A DNA stretch of 64,000 nt. Source: Xylocopa sonorina. Its lineage: Eukaryota > Arthropoda > Insecta > Hymenoptera > Apidae. Below the pieces are notes generated by a model. That model did no database searches. It was not told the origin of the DNA and saw nothing but the letters and a program-made list of their open reading frames with translations. A program made the translations under genes and the position numbers. Numbering within the stretch: position 1 is the stretch's first letter; each line of letters begins with the position of its first letter. Location of the stretch: positions 558,001-622,000 of the forward strand of contig NC_135200.1 of NCBI RefSeq assembly GCF_050948175.1, read 5' to 3'. Positions 63,901 to 64,000 of the stretch are shown here, in pieces.

Positions 63901-64000
63901 TTTGCGAAGTGTCATCTATTCCTCGTCTACACTTCAAATGAATGTAAATGCGACACTTCCTTGCAAGGAAATAGCGTTTGCAGATGTCTACGTATCGTAG

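Larger units (their letters stand above)
48335..64000. repeat. 174-bp satellite block 4 (about 90 monomers, continues past window)
   Basis: This satellite array runs from the full-length element to the window end. It carries higher-order duplications: 50.6-52.5 with 60.3-62.2 kb (offset 9746), 52.9-53.9 with 62.1-63.1 kb (offset 9224), and 56.2-57.9 with 59.0-60.7 kb (offset 2785). Local variants include CGTAGGGATAG, TGTGTGGAAATAG and CATCTCGTATC. No gene or further mobile element is seen. The last base is still inside a monomer. Confidence 0.95.

Noticed and set aside
680..64000. Dozens of minus-strand ORFs encoding LRYVDICKRYF-type repeats as a protein family
   Set aside because: They follow exactly from a 174-bp monomer with one stop-free frame. 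Indels and TGA variants end them at random, and starts and ends share no promoter or context.
668..64000. CRISPR array
   Set aside because: The units are contiguous 174-bp monomers without unique spacers, in a eukaryotic context, and no cas genes are present.
668..64000. CENP-B box in the satellite monomer
   Set aside because: I found no match to the NTTCGNNNNANNCGGGN pattern. The unit lacks the CGGG part.

Overview
The window is eukaryotic, most likely from an arthropod genome. The evidence is a large AT-leaning tandem satellite and Ty3/Gypsy LTR retrotransposons whose LTRs carry insect-type Inr+DPE core promoters. Frequent CpG (acgcg, tcgcg) would suit a hymenopteran such as an ant or bee, but that is only an inference. 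I see no host protein-coding gene, rRNA or tRNA.

Layout: about 51 kb (80%) is one satellite family with a monomer of about 174 bp, roughly 294 copies, in four blocks: 668-2237, 3853-16361, 17895-39281 and 48335-64000. The monomers fall into at least two sequence types and are arranged in multi-kilobase higher-order duplications. Because 174 = 3 x 58, the minus strand stays open across many monomers. This produces long repetitive ORFs that I regard as non-coding.

Four LTR-retrotransposon remnants or copies interrupt the array. (1) The 3' part of a family-A LTR lies at 1-667. (2) A complete family-A solo LTR (1615 bp, 4-bp TSD AGTT) lies at 2238-3852. (3) A family-B solo LTR on the minus strand (1533 bp, TSD CTAC) lies at 16362-17894. 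(4) A full-length, apparently intact family-B element of 9053 bp lies at 39282-48334. It has two 1533-bp LTRs that appear to differ at only two bases, a tRNA-Leu-like primer binding site, gag with two CCHC knuckles, a textbook -1 frameshift signal, pol (PR-RT-RNaseH-IN) and a polypurine tract. It has no env gene.

The most interesting points are these. The full-length element is flanked by a perfect 152-bp direct repeat abutting both LTR ends instead of the usual 4-bp TSD. The pol frame has no stop before the 3' LTR and runs about 100 codons into it, in a frame also open in the diverged family-A LTR. Both LTR families encode a related small Arg-rich protein downstream of the predicted transcription start, each with a splice-donor-like GT at the end of the homologous region. 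Paralogous empty sites inside the same array prove the solo-LTR insertions and their TSDs and date them after the satellite segments duplicated.

Working model: RNA starts at the Inr in the 5' LTR and is primed by tRNA-Leu. It is translated as Gag and, after a -1 frameshift, Gag-Pol. LTR-LTR recombination leaves solo LTRs, and unequal exchange in the satellite then copies them along with the array.
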